From: Pyronema omphalodes
Taxonomy: Eukaryota > Ascomycota > Pezizomycetes > Pezizales > Pyronemataceae
Assembly (NCBI GenBank): GCA_024516155.1
Contig: JAJJXM010000045.1
Location: forward strand, 434,001 to 498,000
Direction: 5' to 3'
Length of the DNA stretch: 64,000 bases
Of the stretch, positions 10,829 to 21,537 are shown piece by piece; the first letter of the stretch is position 1, and the number at the start of each line of letters is the position of its first letter. The position numbers and the translations under genes were made by a program. The notes under the pieces were generated by a model, which was not told the DNA's origin, made no database searches, and worked only from the letters and a program-made list of their open reading frames with translations.

Positions 10829-12798
10829 TCAACTCAGTTCCCCCACTGTTTTCTTTGCATAGCAGTCGTACATCTTATGCCCAGAACGTCCACAACGCCA
10901 ACAGTCTGCCTTTTCCTTCTTGTGTTTATCAATTTCTGTTGGGGTACTCCTTGTAAGCCTCCCTTCCTGAGGCATAAACCGCCGGTTTTTCTGACTTTTT
11001 TCCAGCAAAAACTTTCTTATCCTTTTTCTCCTTAAATTTGTCCTGGTGCTGTACCTCCTTAGGGCGCACATTTTCCTTATGTTTATTTTTATCTTTTGTA
11101 CGATCCTCTCGTACCTCCAGAGTCCTCTTCTTTGAACCCTTCAATTCCTCTTCTAATTCTTCAACAACATGTGCAGCATCCTTTACTGCATCAATCATCT
11201 GTTCATCATCGGTGGGAATACCACCACATCTCTGATAAACCATTTTTTTAATTGCAGGTGTCATCGCCTCCCAGATGACATTCCTGTACATGGGCCAATT
11301 GCCCCAACCCTCTATTCAGATCCTCCAACTTGGTGATGTAATCGTCAATGTCTCCATCGTATTGGAGTTCCGTATCCTCTTGACGTCTTTTTGGGCCTCT
11401 CGCCTATCCTCAAATCTAGTCTCAATTGCACTTGAAAATGCAACCCAAGTATCCCTTAACCCTTGTCGTTGAATACTTTTCCTTCTTTCCTGGTGCCAGC
11501 TCAAGGCCTTATGCGTGAGCAAGCTCCCAACCCACTTAACCTGATCATCTTCGTCTGGAAATGTTTTCGTGTATGTTTCAATATAATCTTTAACCGACAT
11601 CCACCATGTCCTGAACAATGTTTATCCTTCCCACTAAAGAACTGCGGTGCCTTCATTTCAGGCATCTTTGGTCTCTTAGGCCAGCAGGTTCGGATTGTTG
11701 TAATTTTTTAACCAGTGACTCCAAAAATGCCTCTGTTGCATTCTTCGCCTCTGGATTTCGTGCTTTCTGTCTTTTTCTTTGCGCGCCTGGCGCTTTCTTT
11801 CCCAATGCTTCTCTGATATACTCATCATCTGAATCTTCGTCGTCGAAGGGTCACATGGGGTGGTGGAGGTGGCGGAATTCTACCACCATGGCTTTCCTCC
11901 ACCGTTTCCTTGACCACTGTCAAGATCCATCCTCTATGGTGGTAACAGGAATTCTGGCGCTCTGCCAAGGGAAGGGGTTTTGAAGTCATCTCCTCATGCA
12001 TAGCCTCGGTGAGAGACTTTGCATCGAAATTTTCTTTTTTCTGGATTTTGGACATAACAAGGCTGATGACCTTGTTGACCAACTCCAATTTCTCCTCCTC
12101 CCTCTGTTCCTCATAGTCAGTAGTCGCTGTTGATGGGTTTCTTCAGCGATGCACAGGCTTCAATCCGCCTGTCCCGTTTCTCGTCGTCCTGTTGTCCAAT
12201 GGCATCCCAAGTGTTTTTCTCGAATGCCCATACTCTCAATTTCTCTGTTGATTTCCCGCTGCCTCTGAGTAAAGGCTTCGAGAATGGCATTCGTTTTTGA
12301 ATGCCCTGGTTTAATCTTTCAGCAGCTGCTTGATTCGCTGCTTCTTTGACTTTGCATCTGTAGCAAGGTCGCCGATTGTCTTCCACACTTGACCAGCAAA
12401 CTCATTGCTGGCTTGAACTAGTCGCATAACAGTTTGGAGGTTAACCTCCTGGTCCAAGTTCCCCTTCTTTGCCAAAATATCGTAGGCTTTCTGCATGCCT
12501 TGGGCCATTTCCTGGTATAGCCCCTTCACCTGTTCAACAGTTCATTCATTGCAGCCCCTTCTCCGGCTGCCTCAATCAACTCCTGATATCTCCTTCTGTA
12601 GCATCCATCCTTTCCATCATTAAAACTACCCATTGAGGAACATCCCCTGTTTGATCGTTGTTCCATGATGGACCCGTGCTGGTCCCCGAGTAGTAACCTC
12701 ATCCATGAACGAGGACGGGTAATGCTGATGGTGTTGCCCATAGGAGCATCAAGGCCGTTATCGTGACCAGCAGGTCCAGCGATTCTGCGTGAGGCCAT
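10829..12798 (-). pseudogene. Ty3-C1 gag with CCHC zinc knuckle
   Basis: Starts at the ATG at 12798 (M-A-S-R-R-I-A-G). Successive open pieces run 12798-12526, 12529-12311, 12386-12117, 12088-11825, 11618-11316 and 11291-10929. The piece at 11618 is the retrotransposon gag domain: D-Q-V-K-W-V-G-S-L-L-T-H-K-A-L-S-W-H, then W-V-A-F-S-S-A-I-E-T-R-F-E-D. A basic stretch precedes the zinc knuckle CWRCGRSGHKMYDC (C-x2-C-x4-H-x4-C) near 10850-10890. At least five frame breaks. It would form the virus-like particle and bind RNA. Confidence 0.8.
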
Positions 12799-12920
12799 TA
12801 TTGTTGATTGGATTGTGTCTATCAGTTTTGGAGGGTTTTGGCTTTCGTATTGCCCTAGAAGAGGGTCTTCGTATTCGTGTCGATTAATAAACTTGGTAGC
12901 TTGTAGCCTTAAGTTTATAG

Positions 12921-14266
12921 TGTGAACCTGGGCACAGTCCTAACTATGCAGTGGCTTTTCCGGTTGTATCTCAAGTATTCTCTTCCTGGTAGACAGACAC
13001 TTCGTTCCCAAGAACTAAAGAACTTATTCCAAAGATAAGCTAGGAAGAGAATCAACCGATCACAGGCCGAATAAACTTAAGGGTTCTTTGGAGGTATTTG
13101 TTGGTGTAGATAGCGTATCGTCGCGTAGAGGATCAATGGATGATGATGGAGGAGACAGAGGGAAGACATAGGGTCTTTATAGACTTTCGTCTACAAATTC
13201 GCCCAGCCTTCCTTGGGGAACCAACTGCCAACTGAGCTTAGGAGATAGACATGGGTCAAAGCTGTGACGCATCTGCTGAGGCTTGCATCATGCTAAGCGC
13301 GCAATTAAAAATTTGCTCACTTGCCTAATGCTCGCCCTGGTCAGATTAATCCTTGAAATAGCTCACCGTACTACCACACCTTCCAATAGGTGCTGGGTTA
13401 TGAGTCACACCGGAGGGCAACTCCGTCTGACTGCATCATGCATGAACTCTTCTGATAATGACGCATGAGTCATTTATCGTATGAGTCGCGCCATCATAGA
13501 TCTCCCTAGGAATCTCGATTGCAAGTAGAGGTCACTGACATCATAAGGCATACCATGCCCTACCGAGCGCACTGCCCCGTCACATTCCTGTGTGATGTCA
13601 TATGTGCCCCACCTGCGCGCACTTGCGCGCAGCCACACCCTGGTGTGGATGCAAACGCCGTATTGTTTCCAAGTTGGCAGCTCTAGGCCCAAGGACGCGT
13701 CATTCATGAGTGGGGTTCCCTGCTGGACGTCGTCTCATGCTGATGCACTGTTACCCTTGTCCTGCATTCCACTCCTGTTTGCTGACTAGACTCTGCCTTA
13801 TCTCTCGCCCCACTGTTCACCCAACTAGTAACACCGGATGACACTCTTGCGCCGCATCTGCATCTTCCTGGAATCCTCTGTTCCTATGCAGCCCTATGTA
13901 GCTGTATTGCCGAACTGTCCTCAGGTATAAGGAGGTGACCTTTCATCGTCTTCTTCTTTCTCCATCAGCGTCGTTTGTAGTTGTCTCAAGGGTAAGTCGA
14001 CACCCTTGAGGTAAGTGTTCTTTCCCCTTCTCCGTCCTGAGTCCTCCCAAACTGACAGTGAATAATAGTTTCGACGCCTCGGGCCGGGATCCTGGTGATA
14101 TCCTATCGGAAAGTCACGAATCACGTGACGTGGCTAGCCGGAGCACCTCTGGGGGTTCCGGCCCGGCAGACTAACTTCATTATTCATTCTCCTGTCGAGT
14201 TTGCCATATTCTCCATAGCGTTATATATGATATCTATTCTATTCTCAGACATTGTAGGGTGTGACA
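12921..14266 (-). repeat. Ty3-C1 5' LTR
   Basis: A 1346 bp LTR, the intact partner of 3386-6776; it ends on the plus strand in GGGTGTGACA at 14266. Followed on the plus side by the TSD copy TGTAC. The same sequence occurs in opposite orientation at 62753-64000. The sequence just inside the LTR (12920 downward) does not start with the TGG expected for a tRNA-complementary primer site, so a tRNA-primed PBS is not evident. Confidence 0.92.
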
Positions 14267-14375
14267 TGTACGAGGAGCTTTCGATAACGTCTCCTCCGCC
14301 AGATTACTGGCAACTATGCACTCGCTCGGCTGCGCACAGGCGGTAATATCGTGGTGTTCCTCATTCTCAAGTGAC
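14267..14375 (+). pseudogene. LINE-1 ORF2, RT continuation
   Basis: After the TGTAC duplication the LINE-1 RT frame resumes: codons for R-G-A-F-D-N-V-S, then a segment matching the LINE-2 RT after its own Ty3-A2 insertion (RLLATM, SWCSSFSSD against TTWCSAFLND). The frame is cut at 14375, where the TGTCACGG start of the Ty3-B LTR begins. The rest of LINE-1 would be expected beyond the right end of the window. Confidence 0.8.
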
Positions 14376-14589
14376 TGTCACGGCACACGGCTGACGATCG
14401 TTGTGTTCAAGTGACTGTCACGGCACACGGCTGACGAGTCGTTGTGTTGTTGTGTTGCTGTGGTGTTTATGTTGTCGTTGTGTTGTTGTTGCCGTTGTGT
14501 CGTTGGGCCGTGTTGTGTTGTTGTTGTGTGCCGTGCAGCTGAAGTTGATGATCGATTATTGATGAATCACATACCACGAGCTGTAGGGG

Positions 14590-15760
14590 TTTGTTTGTTT
14601 GTTTATTTGTATTTCCATTACTTGTTTGCAACCTTAAGGTTATGACAAGGGACAGATAATTACAAAAGAAAAGAAGAAAAACATAGAAAGCAAAAAACCC
14701 ATTGGCCTCCACCTCCATCTTCCCCCCTTCCCTTCCCGGCTGTGTGGTGGGGTCTGTCCCCACTGTTACTACTAGGGTGTGTTGTCCATATCGCGTCTCT
14801 TGTTCCAGTGCCCTGCTTGCACAGAGGCCACCTCGCCGGGTTCCTCCCTTTCCTCCTCCCTTCCCCTTCCCATTTTCAGTTTTCTTTTCCCGCCTTTGTT
14901 TCCTCCGCTACAAATGAAATAATTACTCCCGCCAGCCCCTGCTGCCCCTTCCCCACGCCCCTCTCTCCTGGTCTACTCTCCGCCCCTTCCGCCCTTTGAA
15001 ACAAAAGAAATCCTCCTCGGGTACAAAGAAAAGACAAAGACAAAAGAAAAATCACCTCCCCCGCTGCCCTCCTTCTCGCCGTCCCGCTTCCTCCCACCCG
15101 TTTCTCCCGCCGTTCTCCTCTCTTCACGTCGTCCCCTTACATCTCCCTTCGTTGTTCTTGCCGCTCTCCTTGATCCTGTTCTCCCCGGAAATTCAAAGTA
15201 CTCAAACAAACGCCATAAGGAATAAAACATAAAGGAAAAGTTAAAAAACCAGGACGAGAATTAAAACCTGGGTAAGAACAAACGTAAAATGAAAAGGAAA
15301 TTAAAATGAAAAAGAAGATGCAGCAAGTCGAGCCTTGTGCGCGCGAGAGGGGTTTGTCACTGTGGTCAGCTTAGTCAACGAAAGAGGGGGTCTGCTCCCT
15401 TGTACGAGCTTCGTTTAACCGGGTATGGGCCCAGACCGATGTAGCGACCTTGGTCACGGAGATGAAATCAGGGAGAGCCTGCGTGCCGGATTTGGTGTTC
15501 AGGATGGATTCCATGTTGAGTGGAGCGTAGCGGGTGATCTTGAGGTCCTGCCGGAGGGTTGTGTGAGCGTCCTGGAACTCGGGACAACTTAGGAGGAGGT
15601 GTCGAGGTGTCTGAGGAGGGTCGATGGGGCAGATGCATGAGCGTGCTGGGTATGTGTTCGACAGAGGTCGGGCGAGGCAGCTCAGAAAGTACCCATGTCC
15701 TGTCCGGAGTCCGAGGATGGCTGTGTAATCCAGCGGGGAAAAAAAAAAAAAAAAAAAAAA
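14590..15760 (-). mobile_element. LINE-7: 5'-truncated LINE with 12 bp TSD
   Basis: A minus-strand insertion flanked by GAGCTGTAGGGG at 14578-14589 and 15761-15772 (perfect). Its 3' end is a repeated AAAC tail next to a CATAACCTTAAGGTTG motif, as in h1 and h2. The 3' UTR includes the GGAGG-AAA-AAAGGCGGG motif (about 14890-14920 in complement) and the C-rich complement of the purine-rich region. ORF2 C-terminal coding lies at 15371-15738. At its truncated 5' end there is a 22-base A run (plus strand), so the coding strand begins with poly(T). Confidence 0.9.
15371..15738 (-). pseudogene. LINE-7 ORF2 C-terminal fragment
   Basis: The last ~120 codons of a LINE ORF2, in frame to a TAA at 15371. 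LGLRTGHGYFLSCLAR, then a Cys/His segment (CICPIDPPQTPRHLLLSCPEF) is the usual C-terminal zinc-binding motif after RNase H in Tad1/I-group LINEs. ATSVWAHTRL at the end matches TAEWAHTKL in LINE-2. Everything upstream is lost by 5' truncation. Confidence 0.8.
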
Positions 15761-16162
15761 GAGCTGTAGGGGCCGTTGCGTCGTAGGTTGGATGATGGAG
15801 AATGGAAAGCCAGAACATGCAGCGATGTTGGTTGACGGCCCAGCAAGAGTGCTGGCCGCCCTTTGTACATGAGGAGGCTTGCCTCCCCGTCGACTGAGTT
15901 TGCCATCGAACGTCTTGTGCTTCTTCGTGACCTTTTTAAGAATTCACACTCTCTCTTCGTCGCAAGACTTACGTGACTCTTGTCCCTGTCCTTGTCCTTG
16001 TTCAGTGTGCCGCCCGTTCGTCAAGCACTTCGGTCCTTGTTTCCCCGTTTCGGCGCCCGGAGCCTAGCCTAGCCCTGTTTCCCCGGTAGTGCTCAGCGTG
16101 TCCTTCGAACTTCGGTTCAAGTTCCTGACATTACGTTCTTTCACGCAATTCCACCGGCACGC

Positions 16163-17697
16163 ATGAACCAAACCGGTTCTGCCTGGACTCAAACCTTAAA
16201 GCAAGCCTTGGAAAATAATACCCTACCTGAGACAGTGGAATTCCCAACCGTGTCGCTGGAGCCATCAGAAGAACCATCCGACGGGCAGAGAATTTCGGCT
16301 ACCTTGCCATCCGTTGGGAGCTCCAGGTTTACGATTGCCAGGAGTACCACTGCCACACCATGAAGCTTAAGCCAACTCTCCGAACCAACGGAGATGCACG
16401 TTAAAATAATCGAAGAAGGCCCTGGGCCACAGATTGTCAACGCCACCTCCATCCATGACCCAGTTCCCGGTGGTCATGACCCTGTTACATTTACCAAACA
16501 ACTTATCCAGTCGATGCTGGATGCCCAGGTCCACCCCACCGGCTACGTTTTGAACAATCTTACCGAGACCCCCGCCTCCCGCACCAGCACCCGCATCTCA
16601 AGCCCTGTCGCTTCCCGCTCCCCGGAACCTACAACCGTTGCACCCACCCCCCCCCCGTCGTTATCCAGACCCGGTCCGTACAGGTCTACCCTAACGGACC
16701 CTACAGCGTCCCCCAAGCCGCTGCGCCTCCTACCCTGGCCCCCGCCACAGCACCAGCCCCCGCCCCCGCTGCAATCATCGCCCCAGTCACAAGACTCCGC
16801 CCCCGAAACCCGGAAATCCTCTTGACTCCTGAAGATCAAACGGATGCAAACGAAAACCAGTATTACGAGAAGGAGATCACCCGCCAACGTGACCTCATCA
16901 ACGCGTTGCCCGCCTCTCCCGGCATTGGAGTTTCCGGCGATAAGATTTCTGACCCGCCAACCTTCGATGGTTCCAACAAGGAATACCTGTGCCGATTTGT
17001 TTCCCTGCGTCGGATCAAATTGGTAAGTGATGAATTGCGCTTCCCGCCCCCCCCAGACGAATTTCATACGCTATGGGGCGCCTCCGCAGACGCGCCCTCG
17101 ACCAGATCCTCCCATACATCCAAGATAATGGGAACCGCTGGGCCCTGAATGACGTCGAGGACGTCATCAAGATTTTGCAACCAACCTTCGGAGACCCCGA
17201 CGAGCGCGCAACGGCTCGTTTCAAACTTCCGAACCTCCGCCAAAACAATCGAGAGTTTTCCGACTACTACGCTGAGTTCTCCCGCCTGGTCGCAGAACTG
17301 GGCTGGGACGAAGCTGCCACTATGGACGCTCTGAGGAACGGCCTATCCATCGAATTACACGAGAAGCTGGTCGGCGCACCCCCAACCACCACCATGCACG
17401 AGTTCGTAGATCAATGCCAGAAGCTGGACTCTCCATTGAGAGCCCTTGAAAACCTTCGAAAGCTGCGCACCAACCGTCGGCCAGCCAAACCTACTACCAC
17501 CACCCCCCCCCTCAACAAGCCGCACCACACCTGTCGCCCAGTCAACCGACCACTTCCAGTAATCAGGCCACTGCCCAAGGACCCCGCTAAGAACTGTCTG
17601 CAGAAGAGCGCGCTACTCGTTTGTCAGAAGGACATTGTCTCTACTGCGGTGGCCTTGGCCACATGGCAGCCTCGTGTCGCGAAAAGACTAACGTGAA
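16163..17697 (+). pseudogene. Ty3-B gag with CCHC knuckle
   Basis: Starts at the ATG at 16163 (M-N-Q-T-G-S). Frames 16163-16363, 16394-16825, 16822-17148 and 17073-17696 are connected by shifts. The N-terminus is Pro/Ser/Thr-rich. The gag domain begins near DPPTFDGSNKEYL (16950) and continues in 17073-17440: RWALNDVEDVIKILQPTFGD, then NREFSDYYAEFSRLVAELGW. A zinc knuckle HCLYCGGLGHMAASC is readable at about 17625-17675 in a different frame. A basic Pro-rich linker lies before it. About four frame breaks. Confidence 0.8.
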
Positions 17698-17765
17698 GGC
17701 CAAGTGTTGAATTGGTCAATGGAGAGGATGTCATTTCGGGAAATGAGTAGGCCAGCAGCAGCAAG

Positions 17766-18422
17766 GTGGAAGGGGAAAGAATACCCACCAACCCAGACAG
17801 ACAACCCCCCCCGCAAAGAAGACTTGGGTAGAGGTCGTCAAGGGCGGAGGCATCAACGTCAAGATTGTGCTTGGGAATGGCAATCTTGGACTCACGACAC
17901 CAGCGACAAGAAGGGGAGAGAGGCGAGGCGGGGCAGCGAGAAGGCTGAGGAAGAAGGAGGGAGAAGGGGAGAGAGGGGAGGAGAAGATGCGCAGGGCTGG
18001 CCCGGGAATCTGAAAGGGCAAAGAGTCAGGAGACACCAGCCGAGGAGTTGAGAGGGGAGAGGCGAGTGGGGCCGCAGGTGGCCCGGTGGCTGTTTAACAT
18101 TGCTTTGGTTTTGTTTTTGCTTTGTGGAGGAAATAAAGGCGGAAAAATGGTCAAAAATGGGAGGGGAACGGTGGAGTTAATGGGGGATCGACCCGGCAAG
18201 GTGGCCTCTGAGCGCACAGGGCTCCTTGGATCTGACGACGCTAGATGAAAAACTGCACGGCGAGACTTGGGAGACTACACTCCCACCAACATTGACAGCT
18301 CTGGGGCTTACCCAGTGGGGACCTGGCATCACCCCCAGGTTCTTAACATTGTATTTAATTTGTAGATTCCGCCATAACCTCACGGTTGGATGCGTGTATG
18401 AATAAATAAATAAATAAAAAAA
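17766..18422 (+). mobile_element. Half-LINE h6: 5'-truncated 3' fragment
   Basis: A fragment inserted between Ty3-B gag and protease with a 14 bp TSD, CCAGCAGCAGCAAG, at 17752-17765 and 18423-18436. It starts inside the h ORF1 (K-N-T-H-Q-P-R equivalent, then KKTWVEVVKGGGINVKIVL) and continues through the AG-rich 3' UTR, GGAGGAAATAAAGGCGG, CTTACCCAGTGGGGACC and an AAAT tail. The 3' end is the AAAT subtype shared with h3-h5 and LINE-2. Confidence 0.92.
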
Positions 18423-18436
18423 CCAGCAGCAGCAAG

Positions 18437-18981
18437 ATGGCTCTGTCGCTGGTAGAGGAATTATTGCGGACACAATATTATCATCCGGAGCAAGATTTAA
18501 AGGCAAAGTAGAATGCAGACATCTGTGCTCTCTTGTTCTTTGTGATCTGATAACCACTCCGTGAAGACAGTAGCGCTCGTCAACTGCGGCGACACTGGCA
18601 TTGCATTTGTGGACCGCAATTTTGCCAGCCATCACAAACTCCCCGTAACACCCTTACCCGGCAGCCCCAACGGTCGAAGTGATTGACGGCCGACCAATTT
18701 CCTCAGGAAAGATCACCCACCTCGCCCAAGTAGAGTGCACCATCAACGGTCACTCGCAAACCCTGCCTATGTTAGTTACGACACTAGGCCACTATCCGGT
18801 GGTACTGGGCAACCCCTCGCTAAAAAAGCATGATTTAATGATCAGCTTTAGCTCCAATACTGTGAGCTTTGATTTTCAATATTGCCTGAGAAACTGTACC
18901 CCGCTGCCAGTAAGCATGACCGGTGTCGAGGGCCTCGACCCCAGGACCCCTCCCGACATCCACGAGCGCGACATAGATACC
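18437..18981 (+). pseudogene. Ty3-B protease region
   Basis: After h6 the Ty3-B frame resumes with an aspartic-protease-like segment: NCGDTGIAFVDRNFA (usual DSGAT-FID; here GDTGIAFVD), then VECTINGHSQTLPMLV, and GHYPVVLGNPSLKKHD, the flap/C-terminal I-LG-P-L-H motif. The piece from 18679 to 18980 is open until the solo LTR. The catalytic triplet is D-T-G, so chemistry could once have been normal. Confidence 0.7.
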
Positions 18982-19772
18982 TATCAGAATCCGTATCCAC
19001 GGTTACTGACGACAGGCAGCGCGGGGTTTCGGCGGCGAGGAGAGCGGCGGCGGGTTAGGTAAGGCTGGTAAGTGGGGAAAGGGCAAGGGTTTGTGGGCTG
19101 GGAAATCACAGGTGAGTTTGGAGAGATGGGAAATCACAAGGGAACTTTTGTAGATAGGATTGTGGTAAATAGAAACTTGATTGCGTGAAGAAATAAACTA
19201 CATACAAATTTCCTCCTCTTAACTTGTTCCTTCATGACTCGTGACTCAGCATTCTCCGCCTGCGGAGAATGCTTCCAATGCTAACCGCCGTGATACTACA
19301 TACATGACCAACATTCCCCAACATTTGCCAACCGCCGTAATTCCAAATAAGAAAGCAAGATAACTAACCGCCATAATTCCAAATAATAATAACAAGGAAA
19401 GAGTACATACCAAAAGATAACTAACTAACCGGCTAACCGCCGTGATTCCAAATAGCAAAGAAAGAGTACATACCGAAAGAGATAACTTCCTGGCTAACCG
19501 CCGTGATTCCAAATAGTAAAGAAAGAGTACATACCAAAAGAGAGAAGTAAAAGATTCCAACAATTTCCTAGCCGCCGTAATACCTAAAAGAAATCCAAAT
19601 AAGAAATAACTCCGAACATATGGAAATCCTCGGCAAGGGGCCCAGCCCCTTGCCCTAACCCTATCCCTTTACTTCATGACAGCGTAACAGGTTGCTAGGG
19701 TGATGACGATCACCCATAGCCCTGCGGTGGTGACGGCGGAGGCCAGGAGCATGTCACGGGAGCGTTGTGACA
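18982..19772 (-). repeat. Solo LTR of Ty3-A (A3)
   Basis: About 790 bp, the reverse complement of the Ty3-A LTRs at 26169, 33051, 34832 and 47768: starts TATCAG and ends GTGACA on the plus strand. TACC lies on both sides (18978-18981 and 19773-19776), a 4-5 bp TSD. It has no internal sequence, so it is an excision product of LTR-LTR recombination. It interrupts Ty3-B between protease and RT. It carries the AGCATTCTCCGC palindrome at 19248-19273. Confidence 0.92.
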
Positions 19773-19776
19773 TACC

Positions 19777-21168
19777 ATGCCGGAACTGGAAAACGCGGTC
19801 CTTGACCCCACGGAAAAACCACCGATGGAAATTTCCAGCCTGACAATCTCCGATTTCGAAGAAATCGTAGAAGACAAGAGCCTGACTGTCTTTTCACTAT
19901 CCTTGGGAGAAATCACGGTCGCACTAGAGGACGGACCCCCCCTCACAGACGACGAATCAAGGGCCATGATGCCCGAAGAGTACAACGACTACCTCGAAGC
20001 ATTCAAGGAAGGCAAGGTGAAGGAACTCCCCCCACACCAACCCTACGACCACAAGATCCCGTTGAAGGAGGGATTCGTCCCCCACTGCGGTCCCCTATAT
20101 GCATTGTCGCGTGACGACCTGCACTCCCTGAAAGCCTGGTTGGACGATAATCTGGAAAAGGGGTTCATTCAACGATCTCAATCGTCTGCCGCCTCGCCTA
20201 TACTGTTTGTGAAGAAATTGGACAGATCCTTATGCTTGTGCGTGGATTACTGAAAATGAATGAAGGGACTGAAAAGGATTGGTACCCGCTGCCGCTAATA
20301 CAAAAACGATGATGAATCGCTCGAAAGCCGAGTATTTTACAACCCTGGACGTCCATAGCACCTATAACCTGATAAGGATGGCAGAAGGAGAAGAGTGGAA
20401 AACGGCATTCCGCACAAGGTACGGATTGTTCAAATCGAAAGTGATGCCTTTGGAGCTCCTCAACGCGCCTGCCGATTTCCAAGCGTTCATGAATGACGTA
20501 TTACGACCGTAATTGGACCAGTTCTGCACTGCGTATCTGGACGATATCCTCGTATTCTCGGAAACGAAGCCCGATCACACCTCGCATGTCCGGAAAATCT
20601 TGGAGCGACTTAAACCAAAAAAGTTGCATTTGAAGCCTGAGAAATGCAAGTTTGCCAAAGCCGAAGTCCAATACCTAGGGTACAACATCGGCCGTGACGG
20701 CGCCTGCATGATGGATTCCAAGGTGGCGTCGGTCAGGGACTGGCAGGAACCGACCAATTCACAACAGGTGAAGAATTCCTCCGATTCGCGAATTTCTACC
20801 GATGATTCATTAAAGACCACTCCAGAGTGGTCTCCCCCCTGACGGCGTTAACCGAAAAACAAGACGGGAAAGCGATTCCCTTCACCTGGGCCAAGGACCA
20901 GCACAACGCCTTTGATCGCTTGAAAAATACGTTCACTACAGCACCGATCCTGAAGCATTTTGACTACGAAAAGCCGATGGTGGTGGAGACGGACGCATCT
21001 GATTGAGTGTCCGCTGGAGTGTTTGTCACAATACGACGATGATAACGTACTGCATCACGTTGCATTCTACTCCAAAAAGCATTCCTTGGCGGAATGCAAT
21101 TACAAAATTTATGAAAAGGAACTACTGGCAATAGTTTGATGTTTCGAAGAATGGCGTCCCCACTTCGA
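19777..21168 (+). pseudogene. Ty3-B RT and RNase H
   Basis: An open frame 19777-20253 covers the pol linker (RAMMPEEYNDYLEAFKEGK, HQPYDHKIPL) and early RT (DDNLEKGFIQRSQSSAASPILFVKK, LCLCVDY). A stop at 20251, then [18 protein letters not shown] with the first catalytic Asp, and [14 protein letters not shown] up to a stop at 20510. FCTAYLDDILVFSETK (20520-20580) has the catalytic YLDD. RNase H is partly readable to 21168: [26 protein letters not shown]. Several nonsense codons (for example TGA after TDASD). LINE-2 interrupts it after HFEE. Confidence 0.85.
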
Positions 21169-21537
21169 GGAGGGCACCACCACCCCAAGCAAGGAGCGAC
21201 CCCCCCCCCCTGCCTTTTCAACAACCACGCCGAAATCGCAAGATTTATCGCTGATTATTGTTCGGCAGCCCCGGATACCTATTCGCAGCCTTTCCAGACG
21301 AGGCTCTCTCTTTTCCTTGAGTTTTCATCGAAAAAGAGTTTTCGGGCCCCTGAGAAGAGCCCCGCGAACCGGTTCCTTCAACACCGCCCCCCCCCACACA
21401 CATCAAAAATCATCATCTTAATTGCCGATTCCTTGTCGCCACCGCAAAAACAACATTATTCCGAGACTCCGATGCCTCCCCGATCCTCCGCTGTTGAGAA
21501 CAACCCCGGCCCCCGACAAAGCACCCCCCCTCGGGCG

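Larger units (their letters stand above)
3386..14266 (-). mobile_element. Ty3-C1: chromodomain Ty3/gypsy element, 5 bp TSD
   Basis: An LTR retrotransposon read on the minus strand. Its LTRs start TGTCACACC and end TTCACA. TGTAC at 3381-3385 and again at 14267-14271 is a perfect 5 bp TSD, typical of Ty3 integrases. Internal order on the minus strand is gag (12798 down), protease, RT, RNase H, integrase and chromodomain (to 6947). All genes carry frame breaks. The 3' LTR is enlarged by half-LINE h1. Without h1 the element is about 8.9 kb. It was inserted in the RT of LINE-1. Confidence 0.93.
14376..16130 (+). repeat. Ty3-B 5' LTR (inferred), split by LINE-7
   Basis: About 570 bp of LTR after removing LINE-7. 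It starts with TGTCACGGCACACGGCTGACGA, which occurs twice with a 40 base period (14376 and 14416). A G/T-rich stretch follows (about 14440-14530, GTT/TGTTG repeats). The right half (15773-16130) holds no gene. The ends TGTCAC and CTGACA fit Ty3 LTR rules. There is no second copy here to confirm the limits. Confidence 0.55.
14376..21168 (+). mobile_element. Ty3-B: decayed Ty3/gypsy element, first part
   Basis: A Ty3/gypsy element inserted in LINE-1. Its 5' LTR is inferred to run from TGTCACGG (14376) to CTGACA (about 16130). Gag begins at ATG 16163, and protease and RT/RNase H pieces follow to 21168. It carries LINE-7, h6 and solo LTR A3, and is cut at 21168 by LINE-2. It resumes at 54256 with the end of RNase H. 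No 3' LTR lies in the window, so the LTR limits cannot be confirmed. Confidence 0.75.

Noticed and set aside
12895..12920. tRNA gene or tRNA-primer site beside the Ty3-C1 LTR
   Set aside because: No cloverleaf could be drawn and the expected TGG start of a primer site is absent.
14440..14530. GTT-rich stretch as a simple-sequence locus or G-quadruplex
   Set aside because: Too irregular for a microsatellite and lacking G runs; it fits as part of the Ty3-B LTR.
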